Below, piece by piece: positions 40,581 through 50,242 of a stretch of DNA of 64,000 nucleotides (its first letter is position 1; each line of letters begins with the position of its first letter). The stretch is taken from positions 44,703 through 108,702 of the forward strand of contig NZ_SBIK01000008.1 in assembly GCF_006503695.1 (NCBI RefSeq). Reading direction: 5' to 3'. A model generated the notes under the pieces. It searched no databases. It worked only from the letters and a program-made list of their open reading frames with translations, and was not told where the DNA came from. The translations under genes and the position numbers were made by a program. The DNA is from Tepidiphilus succinatimandens. GTDB taxonomy: Bacteria > Pseudomonadota > Gammaproteobacteria > Burkholderiales > Rhodocyclaceae.

Positions 40581-41493
40581 ATCCACGCAGGCGCGAAGTG
40601 CCGTGGGCGGAGCGATGGGCGGCGTGCCCGCGCCGCCGTGCCGCGCGGGACGGCCGCCCGATCATCTGCCCGCCGAGATCCTTTCCCTCTTGCCACCCGG
40701 CGATCCGTTCGAACGCGTCATGGCGCTGCAGGGGGAGGTGTTTCGCGACGTCCCCGGCCGGCGCACCCTGAGGGTGCGCCTAGGGGACGAATCCTACTTC
40801 GTCAAGCAGCATTTGGGCGTGGGGTGGCGCGAGATCTTCAAGAATCTCTTCTCCGGCAAGTGGCCCGTGGTGGATGCTTCCGTCGAGTGGCGCGCCATCG
40901 AGCGGCTTCGAGCGCTGGGCATTCCCACCACACCCGGCGTCGCCTATGCCAGCCGCGGCTCGAACCCCGCCCGGCGACGCTCCTTCGTGATGACGCGCGA
41001 CCTGGGGGACATCGTCTCGCTGGAAGATCATTGCCGCGACTGGCCCCATTCCCCGCCGCCCTTGGCGCACAAGCGCGCGATCCTCGCCGAAGTCGCGCGC
41101 ATCGCGCGCACGCTGCACGAACACGGGCTCAACCACCGCGACTTCTATCTCTGCCATTTCTGCCTCGATGGGGAGCGCCTGCGGCAGGGGGAGATCCTGA
41201 TCTATCTCATGGACCTGCACCGCGTCGGTGTGCGTCGCGTCACTTCCCGGCGCGATCGGATGAAAGACCTTGCCGCCTTGTATTTCTCGGCGCTGGACAT
41301 CGGCCTGAGCCGCCGCGACTGCCTGCGCTTCATCCGTCTCTACCGTGGCAGCCTGCGCCGCACCCTCGTCGGCGAGCGCTCGTTCTGGCGGCAGGTGCAA
41401 GCGCGGGCGCGCCGGCTCTACCACAAGTTCCACGGACGCTGGCCGAGGACGCCGTTCGACGAGACTGGAAATTTGTCAGGGACACGACGATGA
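40567..41493 (+). CDS. waaP: LPS heptose I kinase
   Basis: Cytoplasmic kinase of 308 residues phosphorylating the first core heptose. The catalytic loop HRDFYLCHFCLD (residues about 188-199) and metal-site D in YLMDLHRV are intact; the Lys in DESYFVKQHLG is the ATP contact. Start GTG 40567 is preferred: GAGGAAAGG lies upstream and the family N-terminus follows, while no suitable ATG occurs. The gene overlaps waaG (14 bases) and the next gene (ATGA). Confidence 0.88.
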   Translation: MVETESTQARSAVGGAMGGVPAPPCRAGRPPDHLPAEILSLLPPGDPFERVMALQGEVFRDVPGRRTLRVRLGDESYFVKQHLGVGWREIFKNLFSGKWPVVDASVEWRAIERLRALGIPTTPGVAYASRGSNPARRRSFVMTRDLGDIVSLEDHCRDWPHSPPPLAHKRAILAEVARIARTLHEHGLNHRDFYLCHFCLDGERLRQGEILIYLMDLHRVGVRRVTSRRDRMKDLAALYFSALDIGLSRRDCLRFIRLYRGSLRRTLVGERSFWRQVQARARRLYHKFHGRWPRTPFDETGNLSGTRR

Positions 41494-43040
41494 AAACATC
41501 CTATTCCTCGCTGCTCGTGATGCTTGCGCTGCTGCTGCCGGCCCTGCTCATCGGTCTGGGCGAGCGGCCGCTGTACAAGATCCAGGAAGTGCGCATTGCC
41601 GAGACGGCGCGCGAGATGGTGGTGAGCGGCGACTGGCTGGTGCCGCGCTACAACGGGGAGCTCCGCTTGCAGAAACCGCCCCTGCCGTACTGGCTCACCG
41701 CGGCGAGCTACCGGCTGTTCGGTGTGAACGAGACCGCCACGCGCCTGCCGGCGGTGCTGTTCGGGTTGCTGTCGGCCTTTCTTCTGACGCTATGGAGCAT
41801 GCCCCGGCTAGGGGCGAGGGCGGCGACCAACGCCGGCCTGGTGCTGGTGGTCAGTTTCATCGGCCTGCGCTACTTTCGTAGCGGCGAGGCGGATGCGATC
41901 CTGCTCTTCTTCATCGCCGCAGCCTGCTTCGTCGGCTACGACCTGCTCGAACGGGGCGGCGAGGCCCGCCGCCGCATGCTCTTCGGCCTGCTCCTGGGGC
42001 TCGGTTTTCTGAGCAAAGGTCCGGCGGCGCTCGCCATTCCGCTCCTCACGCTGCTCTCGTGGTCGCTGCTGCAGCGGCGCGGCGCCGGGGTGCGGCAGTT
42101 CCTGCAGAACTGCTTCAGCCTGCCGGGATTGGCAGTTCTCTTCCTCGTCGCCTTCGGCTGGTATGCCTGGCTGCTGGCGACGCTACCCGATGCCGCCCAG
42201 TATTTCATCGGCAGGCAAGTGGACGAAACCTTCGTCAGCGGCACCCATGCCAAGCCGCTGTGGTGGTATCCGCAGCATTTCTTCGAATTCTTCGCCCCCT
42301 GGGGGATTCTGCTGCTGCCGGCTGGTTGGTGGGCCCATCGGCAGCGCGGCCAGGGGAGTCTGCCGCCGGTGATCCGTTTCGCCTGGCTGTGGCTGGCGGT
42401 GGTGTTCGTCCTGCTCTCCTTCACCGTCAACAAGCAGATGCAGTACGCGCTTCTCTTTGCGCCGCCGCTTTCCTTGATCCTCGGCCATTATCTGGCCGAA
42501 GCCGGCGGCGGGTTCGTCCGCTTCAACCGCATCTTGTTCTGGCTGTTCTGTGTGGCGGCGCTCGCGGCCATGGGCTACCTGGTCTTCAAGAATAAAAGCG
42601 CGGCGCTGGAATTTCTGCCCTGGCTGGCGCTTCTGGCGCTGCCCTTGGTGTCGTACCGGCTCCTGAATACCCGGGTGCTTTCTTTCCCCGTGCTGCTGGT
42701 GGCCGTGGTGAGCGCGGCGCTCTATCTCTACGGCGAGGCCAATCTGTCGAAGGAGCCGCACAAGACCGCCGCCAAGACGCTGGCTGCCCAACTTCCCGGC
42801 CCGGAAGTTCCACTCTATCAAGACAGGCCGAATGATGCCAAGCCGGGCGATGGCGCGATTTCCTTCTATGCCGGACGGGTGATTCCGCCGGTGGCCGCGA
42901 AAGATCTTCCTGCCCTGCTCGAGCAGCGGGGCGAGATCTGGCTGATCACCGAGCAACCGCCTGCCCTAGAAGGAATCGACGTCGAACTCGTGACCTCGGT
43001 CGACGAACTGAATCTATGCAGACTGCGGCGCAAACCGTGA
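41490..43040 (+). CDS. GT83-like (ArnT-type) membrane glycosyltransferase
   Basis: Polytopic protein of 516 residues with 11-13 hydrophobic segments and a short C-terminal periplasmic domain. The first periplasmic loop reads EVRIAETAREMVVSGDWLVP followed by NGELRLQKPPLPYWL, the ArnT/PMT signature with the catalytic acidic residue. It uses a polyprenyl-phosphate sugar to modify lipid A or core from the periplasmic side; the sugar is unknown. Coupled by ATGA to waaP and overlapping the next gene by 25 bases. Confidence 0.87.
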   Translation: MKTSYSSLLVMLALLLPALLIGLGERPLYKIQEVRIAETAREMVVSGDWLVPRYNGELRLQKPPLPYWLTAASYRLFGVNETATRLPAVLFGLLSAFLLTLWSMPRLGARAATNAGLVLVVSFIGLRYFRSGEADAILLFFIAAACFVGYDLLERGGEARRRMLFGLLLGLGFLSKGPAALAIPLLTLLSWSLLQRRGAGVRQFLQNCFSLPGLAVLFLVAFGWYAWLLATLPDAAQYFIGRQVDETFVSGTHAKPLWWYPQHFFEFFAPWGILLLPAGWWAHRQRGQGSLPPVIRFAWLWLAVVFVLLSFTVNKQMQYALLFAPPLSLILGHYLAEAGGGFVRFNRILFWLFCVAALAAMGYLVFKNKSAALEFLPWLALLALPLVSYRLLNTRVLSFPVLLVAVVSAALYLYGEANLSKEPHKTAAKTLAAQLPGPEVPLYQDRPNDAKPGDGAISFYAGRVIPPVAAKDLPALLEQRGEIWLITEQPPALEGIDVELVTSVDELNLCRLRRKP

Positions 43041-44539
43041 TTTTGGGATCGCCCGCCGTGCTCGGTGCGGAGGACGGGCCGTTCTCCCTGCCTTTGAGCG
43101 ACGGCACGAGCGTGGTGTGTGAGCGCGTGGTCCGTCGGGTGCCCGGCGCCCGGCTCGTCTGCTCTGGCCGCTGGCAGGGCAGGGCGATCTACGCCAAAAT
43201 TTTCATCGGCCCCCGCGCCGAGCGCCACGCCGCACGCGACCGGCGCGGTGTGCGCTGGCTGCAGGAGCGGGGCATCGATACGCCGGCGCTGCTATATGAA
43301 GCGCAGCTGCCCGACGGCGCCGGATGGGTGCTCCTTTTCGAGGCCATCGAGGATTCCTGTAACGCCGAGGAGTATCTGGCGTCCCTTGCCGGCGACGCCC
43401 AGGCCCGCCTGCGCTTGATGGAAACGCTGGTGCGGGTGGTGGCGAGGCATCACCAGGCAGGAGTGCGCCAGACCGATCTCTATCTCAAGAATTTCCTCAT
43501 CCAGGGCGAACGGGTCTACACCCTCGACGGCGACGGGATCCGGGCCGGACGAGGCCCGCTCGGTCCGCGCCGCTCGCTGCTCAACCTGGCGCAGTTGCTC
43601 TCCAAGTTCGACGTCGAGGAGGACGTTCATCTTCCCCAGCTGCTGCAGGTCTACGCCGAAGTGCGCGGCTGGCAGACCGATGCCCGGATGCTGCGGCGTC
43701 TCGAAGAGGCCGTCTGGCGGCATCGCTATCAGGTGGCGCAAGAGTACGCCATGAGGAAAGTCCTGCGCACCTGCACCGACGTGCGCGTGGAACAGCGCTG
43801 GGATCGTTTCCTTGCCGTGGCCCGCGCCCATGATGGCCCCGAGCTGCGCGCGCTGCTCGATCGCCCCGATGACTGGCTGGAGCGCCCGGCATGCCGCCGC
43901 CTCAAGACGGGCAATACCTGCACCATCGGCGTCGTGACCGCCGGCGCGCGCCGTATCGTCATCAAGCGCTACAACGTCAAGGGCTTTTGGCACGGCCTGA
44001 AGATCGCCCTGCGCCGTTCCCGGGCCGTGCGTTCCTGGTGCAACGCCCATCTGCTGCGCATGTACGGCATCGCCACGGCGCGTCCGCTCGCCGTGCTGGA
44101 GCGCCGCTTCGGTCCGCTGCGGCGGCAGGCATATTTTTTCGCCGAATGGGTGGACGGCCCCGCTGTCGACGAACTCTTCGCCGATGCCTCGGTCGCTGAC
44201 GAAGTCCGGCGCGAAGTGGCCGAGCGCCTGGCGAAGCTCTTGCACAAGCTGTACCTGCTGGGCATCGAGCACGGCGACCTCAAAGCCGACAACCTCAAGA
44301 TCGTCGACCGGGGTGCGTGGCTGCTTGATCTCGATGCCTTGCGCCAATACCGCCACGCCCGTAGCGGCAGGTACCGCAGGCGCCATGCCCGCGATCTGCG
44401 CCGCTTCCTGCAAAACTGGCAGGACGCACCGCCGGTCCGCGCTCTGCTGGAATCGGCCTTGCGGCGCGTCTATGGGCCGGATCCGGTGCTGCGGCGGGCC
44501 GGCCTGTCGATCATCGAGGAAAAAGTGAGTACGACATGA
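43016..44539 (+). CDS. Double kinase-like protein of the LPS core locus (InaA/WaaP-related)
   Basis: Protein of 507 residues with two kinase-like domains. The N-terminal one (about 1-250) has RQTDLYLKNFLI near residue 150 and YTLDGDGI; the HRD histidine is replaced but D and N are kept. The C-terminal one (about 280-500) has EHGDLKADNLKIV near residue 417 and WLLDLDAL, a complete HGD...N and DxD arrangement. It probably phosphorylates core sugars, like WapP/WapQ and PA5006-type proteins of Pseudomonas. It overlaps its neighbours on both sides. Confidence 0.82.
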   Translation: MQTAAQTVILGSPAVLGAEDGPFSLPLSDGTSVVCERVVRRVPGARLVCSGRWQGRAIYAKIFIGPRAERHAARDRRGVRWLQERGIDTPALLYEAQLPDGAGWVLLFEAIEDSCNAEEYLASLAGDAQARLRLMETLVRVVARHHQAGVRQTDLYLKNFLIQGERVYTLDGDGIRAGRGPLGPRRSLLNLAQLLSKFDVEEDVHLPQLLQVYAEVRGWQTDARMLRRLEEAVWRHRYQVAQEYAMRKVLRTCTDVRVEQRWDRFLAVARAHDGPELRALLDRPDDWLERPACRRLKTGNTCTIGVVTAGARRIVIKRYNVKGFWHGLKIALRRSRAVRSWCNAHLLRMYGIATARPLAVLERRFGPLRRQAYFFAEWVDGPAVDELFADASVADEVRREVAERLAKLLHKLYLLGIEHGDLKADNLKIVDRGAWLLDLDALRQYRHARSGRYRRRHARDLRRFLQNWQDAPPVRALLESALRRVYGPDPVLRRAGLSIIEEKVSTT

Positions 44540-46275
44540 AGATTCTGGGATTGTCCGGTGCCTTGGGGCATGACCCCTCGGCTGCACTGTACATCGACGG
44601 CACGCTGGTCGCCGCGGCTGAGGAAGAGCGCTTCGTGCGCGACAAGCACGCCAAGAACCGCATGCCCTATGAATCGGCGAAATTCTGCCTGCAGTGGGCC
44701 GGCATCCGGCCGCACGAAGTGGACGCCGTAGCCATCCCCTATGCGCCCATCCCCCTTTTCGGCAGTCCGGCGCGCTGGCATTATGCCCGGCGCTATTGGT
44801 ACGCGCCCGATCGGGCGCTGGATGCGATTTTTGCCGGTAACCGCCGTTTCCACCGCTACCAGAAGCGCATCGAATGGTGCCTGCAGCAGCTAGGGTTCGA
44901 CCTCGGCAAAACCGAGATCGTCCCGGTCGAACACCACCTGGCCCATGCCGCCAGCGCCTATCATTGCTCCGGCTTTCGCGACAAGACGGCGATCCTGTGC
45001 ATCGACGGCAAAGGGGAGTATGCCACCACCTTCTTCGGCTACGGCGAAAACGGCGTCATCCACAAGATCAAGGAATTCTACGATCCCGATTCCCTGGCCG
45101 GCGTCTACGGAGCGATCACCGAATACCTCGGCTTCGAGATGCTCGATGGCGAATACAAGGTGATGGGCATGGCGCCCTACGGTGACCCCACCCGCTACGA
45201 TTTCTCGCGTCTGGCGCGCTTCGAGGATGGGGAATTGGTGGTCAATACCGACTACGTCAACGTCGTCGGTCTGCGCCGTTACAAGGAAAAAGGCAAAGGT
45301 TATTACTTCTCGCCCAAGCTGATCGAATGGCTGGGCCCTCGACGCGAGGGCGACGTGGCCGACGAACCGTACATCCATTACGCCGCAAGCATGCAGGCGC
45401 TCTTCGAGCGGCTGGGGCTGGAGATGATGGAATATTATCTCGGGGACGTCATCCGCGAAACCGGGCTGATTGCCTTTGCCGGCGGCGGGGCGCTCAACGT
45501 CAAGCTCAACCAGAAGATCGTCGCCCGGCCCGACGTCAAGGAGCTCTTCGTCCAGCCGGCGGCGGGCGATGCCGGTACCGCCGTGGGCGCCGCCGCCTAC
45601 GTCAGCATGCAGCGCGGCGTGCCGGTGGAGAAGATGGAGCACGTCTATCTGGGGCCGGCCTATACCAACGAAGAGATCATCGCCGCCTGCGCCAAACACC
45701 CGGCGCGCCCGCGCTGGCAGAAAATCGACGACGTGCCCGTGCGGGTCGCCCGGCTGCTCACCGACGGCCATCCGGTGGCCTGGTTCCAGGGGCGCATGGA
45801 ATTCGGCCCGCGCGCCCTGGGCGGGCGCTCCATCCTCGGCTGCCCCAGCGTGCCCGGCATCGCCGACCGCATCAACGCCCAGATCAAGTTCCGCGAGCGC
45901 TGGCGGCCGTTCTGCCCCAGCATGCTCGATACCGTCGCTCCCCAGATGCTGCAGTCCCACCATCCGGCCCCCTTCATGACCATCACTTTCGAGGTGGCAC
46001 CCGAATGGCGGCAGCGGGTGCCGGAAGTGGTGCATGAGGACGGCACCGCCCGCGCCCAAGTGCTGCGGCGCGAACAGCATCCGCGCTACTACGATCTGAT
46101 GCGGGAGCTGGAAAAACTCACCGGCAACGGCGTGGTGCTCAACACCTCGCTCAACCGCCGCGGCGAACCCATGGTGTGCAGCCCGAGCGACGCGCTCGAC
46201 ATGTTCTTCGGTTCCGATCTCCAGTATCTCGTCATGGAGGACATCCTGGTGACCAAGGAGGGGGTGCCGCAATGA
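44536..46275 (+). CDS. Carbamoyltransferase (NodU/CmcH family), likely LPS core
   Basis: Enzyme of 579 residues with the two-domain TobZ/NodU architecture: N-terminal Kae1-like ATPase half (GLSGALGHDPSAALYIDG, VEHHLAHAASAYHCSGF with metal histidines, GEYKVMGMAPYG) and C-terminal half (EFGPRALGGRSIL, LNTSLNRRGEPMVCSP). It transfers carbamoyl from carbamoyl phosphate. The context, after waaG-waaP-kinase, mirrors the Pseudomonas core locus where the second heptose is O-carbamoylated, so that target is inferred. Confidence 0.92.
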   Translation: MKILGLSGALGHDPSAALYIDGTLVAAAEEERFVRDKHAKNRMPYESAKFCLQWAGIRPHEVDAVAIPYAPIPLFGSPARWHYARRYWYAPDRALDAIFAGNRRFHRYQKRIEWCLQQLGFDLGKTEIVPVEHHLAHAASAYHCSGFRDKTAILCIDGKGEYATTFFGYGENGVIHKIKEFYDPDSLAGVYGAITEYLGFEMLDGEYKVMGMAPYGDPTRYDFSRLARFEDGELVVNTDYVNVVGLRRYKEKGKGYYFSPKLIEWLGPRREGDVADEPYIHYAASMQALFERLGLEMMEYYLGDVIRETGLIAFAGGGALNVKLNQKIVARPDVKELFVQPAAGDAGTAVGAAAYVSMQRGVPVEKMEHVYLGPAYTNEEIIAACAKHPARPRWQKIDDVPVRVARLLTDGHPVAWFQGRMEFGPRALGGRSILGCPSVPGIADRINAQIKFRERWRPFCPSMLDTVAPQMLQSHHPAPFMTITFEVAPEWRQRVPEVVHEDGTARAQVLRREQHPRYYDLMRELEKLTGNGVVLNTSLNRRGEPMVCSPSDALDMFFGSDLQYLVMEDILVTKEGVPQ

Positions 46276-47735
46276 GCCTGCGTTCTGTCGGCCTGGAACG
46301 AGCGCCTTACGCCGACGACGCCCTCTACCGGCGACTGCTCTTTGCCACCTTCTTCCTCGGCGCGCTGGTGTTCTACTGGGGATTGGGCGACATCGCGCTC
46401 CTGTCCTTCAACGAGGCGCGCCGAGCCATTCCCGCGGAGGGGATGTTTCGCAGCGGCGACTGGCTGCTGCCGCGGCTCAACGGCGAGCTCTATCTCGCCA
46501 AGCCGCCGCTCCTCTACTGGTTGGCTGCAGCCTGCTCCTGGCTTTTCGGCGCTGCCAACGAATGGGCGGTGCGCCTGCCCTCGACGCTCGCGGCGAGCCT
46601 GTGCATCTGGGTCTGCTACCGCTATGCGCGGAAGGTGTTCGGTCCGTGGCCGGCCTTGTTCGCGACGCAGATCCTCATCGCCAACGCCGGATTCGCCGTC
46701 TTCGCACGGCGCGCCGAGATCGAGATGCTGCTCACCACCCTGTGCGTCGGCTCCCTTCTCGCTGCTCTGCACTACATACGTGACGACGGCGGGCGCGCCT
46801 GGCTGCGGCTGAGCTACGCGCTGCTGGGGCTAGCCATGCTCACCAAAGGGCCGCTGGTCTTGCTCTTCGTCACCCTGCCGCTTTTCGCTCTGGCCGTGCA
46901 AGCGCGCAGCCCACGTCACTGGCAGGCCCTGTACGATCCGCTCGGCTGGCTGATCTTTCTGGGGGTGGGGCTTTCCTGGTATGCCGCCGTGACTTGGCAG
47001 TTGGGCTGGGAGGTATGGCTCTCCATCATCGAAGTCGACATGGTGGACAAAGTCCAGAATTCCGCCGCGGATCCTTTTTACGATTACGTTATATGGATCA
47101 TGGGGGATTTCTTCCCGGCATCCCTTCTGTTGCTGGCCCGGCCCTTGGCCACCGTGCGGCGCTGGTGGCGCGATCACGACCGCAAGGCGCTGCTCCTTGC
47201 CGTGGCGATTCCGTTTCTGCTCTATTCCCTCTTCAGCAACAAGCACGCCAAATATCTGCTGCCGGTCTATCCTCTCCTCGCCCTCTTGCTGGGAGTGCGC
47301 CTCGCCGAGCTGTTGGAGACTTCAGGGGACCGGCTACGCCGCACCGTGCTGGCGCTGGGCATCGCCTTGCCGGCGCTCTACGCCCTGTATTTCGGTCTCG
47401 TCGAATCCAGGATCTATGAGTACCGAGTCGCGGTTTTTCCGCAGTTCGTGCAGTGGCTGCGCACCGCGCCGCCCGTGCCGCTCTATGCCTACCGCTCGCT
47501 CGACGAGCGCCTGCTCTATTATGCGCAGCGGGACATCCCCGTGATCGACGACGCGCGTCTGGCAGACTTGCGCGCGCAACACACCGACATGCTGGTGCTG
47601 GCCGAAAGCGGCGATGGCGAGAAGATCTCGCCGCTGGCCGATTGCCGCCTGCGCACTTTTACGCCGTACCTCAAGAGAAAAAAGTCGCTGGAAGTCTTCG
47701 GCTTTGGTGCTGCCTGTGAGGAAGCAGGCCGATGA
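46272..47735 (+). CDS. Second GT83-like (ArnT-type) membrane glycosyltransferase
   Basis: Polytopic protein of 487 residues. The first loop NEARRAIPAEGMFRSGDWLL and NGELYLAKPPLLYWLAA repeat the PMT/ArnT signature seen in the gene at 41490-43040, so this is a paralogous enzyme. About ten membrane segments precede a small periplasmic domain. ATG 46272 overlaps the carbamoyltransferase stop, and the following gene overlaps its stop (ATGA), so it belongs to the same long operon. Confidence 0.87.
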   Translation: MSLRSVGLERAPYADDALYRRLLFATFFLGALVFYWGLGDIALLSFNEARRAIPAEGMFRSGDWLLPRLNGELYLAKPPLLYWLAAACSWLFGAANEWAVRLPSTLAASLCIWVCYRYARKVFGPWPALFATQILIANAGFAVFARRAEIEMLLTTLCVGSLLAALHYIRDDGGRAWLRLSYALLGLAMLTKGPLVLLFVTLPLFALAVQARSPRHWQALYDPLGWLIFLGVGLSWYAAVTWQLGWEVWLSIIEVDMVDKVQNSAADPFYDYVIWIMGDFFPASLLLLARPLATVRRWWRDHDRKALLLAVAIPFLLYSLFSNKHAKYLLPVYPLLALLLGVRLAELLETSGDRLRRTVLALGIALPALYALYFGLVESRIYEYRVAVFPQFVQWLRTAPPVPLYAYRSLDERLLYYAQRDIPVIDDARLADLRAQHTDMLVLAESGDGEKISPLADCRLRTFTPYLKRKKSLEVFGFGAACEEAGR

Positions 47736-48808
47736 TCGCCTATTTCACCAAACAATACCAAGCCGTACCCGCCTTGATGCCGCTGCATGAAGCCTTGGGC
47801 GGGGAATTCGTCACCACGCGCCCGAGCACGCGGCGGGCCCTGCGCCGGGTCTATCCGGACGCGCCCGTGACCCTGTTGCGCGAATCGCTCGGACGCTGGT
47901 CCCGCGGCGATGCGCTGCTGCGCCGAGCCGATGCCATCGTCACCGGTTCGCCCAACCGGGCGCTGCTGTCGCGCTATGCGGCCAGGAAATACATGGTGTT
48001 CCATGGCACTTATGCGTTCATGTCTCAGACCGAGATTGACGGGCTGCGCCACTTCGATCACATCTGCGTCATTGGCCCGAGAATGTACGATGCGCTGGCC
48101 GGGGCTGGGTTGCAGGACAAGCTGGTTTATTCCGGTTATCTGCCGTTCCTCGATTTTCCTGAGCGCGACGCGGGTTGGCGTCATGAGTTTTTGCAACAGG
48201 CGGGCCTTGATCCGGCTGCGCAGACCTTGCTGTACCTGCCTAGGGGCAAACCGTACGGGTCTTGGGACGTGATGGCGGAAAAGCTGCTCAAGAATGTACC
48301 TTCCCGCTATAACTTAATTCTGCGCCCGCATCCGAGCCAGTCGGTGACCGCGCGTATCAAGGACCGGTTCGGCTTCATGCGCCTGCAGCGGTTGTGCCGG
48401 GAGCGAGGCAATTCTTTGCTGGATTTGACCTCTTACAAGCTGTCGGCATTGTTTGCCGTCGTAGATCTAGTGATAACCGACGGTGCATCTTCACCTGAGG
48501 AAGCGCTCTATTATGACCTGCCGTTGCTGTTCGTAGAGAGTGCGGGTTCGTCGCCTGATGCGATCACCGCCATGATGCGCGGCAAGAAGATCCAAGAGGA
48601 GTACATCGCCAAGCTGCTGACCATCTACGGGTGTGGCATGCGCATGAGACCGGATAGCCAGGATATGGCACGAATCATCGACTCCTCACTGGCAGAGTCT
48701 GATCATTTCCGTCCGCAGCGAGAAGCATATTTCAACTGGGTCTTTGGCGAGCGGGGCAAGGAAAGGCAGCAGAACCTAATTCGCCAGTTGGCGCTGTTTG
48801 CCAGCTGA
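47732..48808 (+). CDS. CDP-glycerol glycerophosphotransferase-like (TagB/GT-B) protein
   Basis: Soluble protein of 358 residues. A GT-B-like C-terminal half has YLPRGKPYGSWDV, LILRPHPSQS and VDLVITDGASSPEEALYYDLP, the pattern of the TagB/SpsB CDP-glycerol glycerophosphotransferase and related families. It may transfer a sugar phosphate to the core, but the donor is unknown. GC content visibly falls along the gene towards its 3' end. Its last 33 bases overlap the convergent methyltransferase gene. Confidence 0.7.
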   Translation: MIAYFTKQYQAVPALMPLHEALGGEFVTTRPSTRRALRRVYPDAPVTLLRESLGRWSRGDALLRRADAIVTGSPNRALLSRYAARKYMVFHGTYAFMSQTEIDGLRHFDHICVIGPRMYDALAGAGLQDKLVYSGYLPFLDFPERDAGWRHEFLQQAGLDPAAQTLLYLPRGKPYGSWDVMAEKLLKNVPSRYNLILRPHPSQSVTARIKDRFGFMRLQRLCRERGNSLLDLTSYKLSALFAVVDLVITDGASSPEEALYYDLPLLFVESAGSSPDAITAMMRGKKIQEEYIAKLLTIYGCGMRMRPDSQDMARIIDSSLAESDHFRPQREAYFNWVFGERGKERQQNLIRQLALFAS

Positions 48809-49438
48809 TTCTGGGTGTCTGTCGCAAAAGGAAAATAAGCGGCGCCGTACAAATCTCTGAAGCTTCCCCCACAGGGCTGCGTAATCGCGTTTCCGCTTTA
48901 CGAACATGCCGGTATGATCACTTCCCTTGTGCTGTACGATGACCCAGAAGCCCCGTTTGACTGGTGTGAGTTGGATGATATCGAAATACGGCAGCAACCT
49001 TTCCAGCCACCATGATGTGGGTTTCTGAATGAGGTGCGCATTTCTGCCGTCGGCGAGCGTTTTCTTCGCCGGACCGGTATGAACACTGAAAAAGCCGACA
49101 TGGGTGGTCAGGCAGGAAAGCTCCTGAATCACGTTTTCGAGGAATTCCGGTTCAATATGTTCTAGAACGTCGATACAGGCGACTAATTCTGCTGGTTTGG
49201 CTGGCCCGTAATCCGGAAATGCTGGATCATAAGGGAAATAGTCGATCATCGGCATTTTTTTCTTTAATATAACACCCAGACGACATTTTCCTGCGCCATA
49301 GTCGCAAATTGAGCGAAACCCTGTAGTCTCAAGTATGTCGATGATTATTGGGGCATAATCTACCGATGCAGATCCGTATCGTGGATTCTGATGAAGCTCT
49401 TTCTGCTTGGTCAGATAATCGTTGGAAATGGTGTTCAC
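48776..49438 (-). CDS. SAM-dependent methyltransferase (class I-like)
   Basis: Protein of 220 residues. Motif I is ICDYGAGKCRLG near residue 43, followed by PYDPAFPDYG and ELVACIDVLEHIEPEFLE, typical of small-molecule methyltransferases acting on sugars or lipids. Start GTG 49438 is chosen because GGAGA lies seven bases upstream; the frame extending to 49477 lacks a ribosome site. The gene is clearly poorer in GC than its neighbours, which suggests acquisition. Confidence 0.75.
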   Translation of the reverse strand: MNTISNDYLTKQKELHQNPRYGSASVDYAPIIIDILETTGFRSICDYGAGKCRLGVILKKKMPMIDYFPYDPAFPDYGPAKPAELVACIDVLEHIEPEFLENVIQELSCLTTHVGFFSVHTGPAKKTLADGRNAHLIQKPTSWWLERLLPYFDIIQLTPVKRGFWVIVQHKGSDHTGMFVKRKRDYAALWGKLQRFVRRRLFSFCDRHPESAGKQRQLAN

Positions 49439-49558
49439 GATGGGTCTCCAGAAGCAGATTGCCCTGCTGATCGACAAGCGTTGGGCGAGGTATACAACGA
49501 TAAAATGATAATCGCCATTTATGCCAAAAGATTGAAAGCAGACAGTGCAGCTCGATTT

Positions 49559-50242
49559 CTAGCCGATGCCCCTTTGCAGACAGTAATCCATCAGGATGCG
49601 CTCTCTATGCCATTCGCATGCCATGGGTTCGTCGGCGAATTCATGGAATGAGGGTGTGCCCAGCGTCCAGTGCAACAATTTAGCATGCGGGTTGGCGCCA
49701 AATTCGTCGGGCAGCCAGTTCCATACCTTCGGTAGTTCCCCGATGAGGTCGTCGGTCAGCCATGTAAAACGATGCAACTGCGCGCCGGTTGCGTTCTGCA
49801 CGAAATCGGCCGTCAGTACTCTGTTGGCTTCATGACCACAGTTCCATAGGATGACGCTAGACCAGTTCTTGCGAGGGTAATCTTCATTCTTGGCGCCCAG
49901 ATACTTCTGCTTCAGGCGGGTTTTGTAGTCATGCTTGACCACCATGACCGCCTTGCTGGGATCCCGCATTTCCCACAGTTGCACGATGTCGTCGCGCACC
50001 AGCATATCGCCGTCCATGAAAATGGCCCAACCCTGAAAATCCATCAGCAGGGGGGTGAGAAAGCGGCTGTAGATGAACTGGTTACTGCCGTCCGTGTGCC
50101 TTTCGGCATAGAATGTTCGCAAGTTGTTGAGGGAGAGCGGATGCAGCGCAACCGGGGCGCTGGAATGGCGGATGATACTGTTGGCGCAAACATGATAGGC
50201 TACCGCTTCCCTTGGGTCGTAGCCGATGAATATATGAATCAT
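49559..50242 (-). CDS. GT8-like glycosyltransferase
   Basis: Protein of 227 residues beginning MIHIFIGYDPREAVAYHVCA, with the donor-metal motif DGDMLVRDD near residue 77 (a DxD) and FIYSRFLTPLL before it. The C-terminal LLHWTLGTPSFHEF supplies the second metal-site histidine typical of GT8 folds. It probably adds a sugar to the core or a surface glycan. Lower GC than the flanking heptose genes; no obvious partner on the same strand within 100 bases. Confidence 0.75.
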   Translation of the reverse strand: MIHIFIGYDPREAVAYHVCANSIIRHSSAPVALHPLSLNNLRTFYAERHTDGSNQFIYSRFLTPLLMDFQGWAIFMDGDMLVRDDIVQLWEMRDPSKAVMVVKHDYKTRLKQKYLGAKNEDYPRKNWSSVILWNCGHEANRVLTADFVQNATGAQLHRFTWLTDDLIGELPKVWNWLPDEFGANPHAKLLHWTLGTPSFHEFADEPMACEWHRERILMDYCLQRGIG

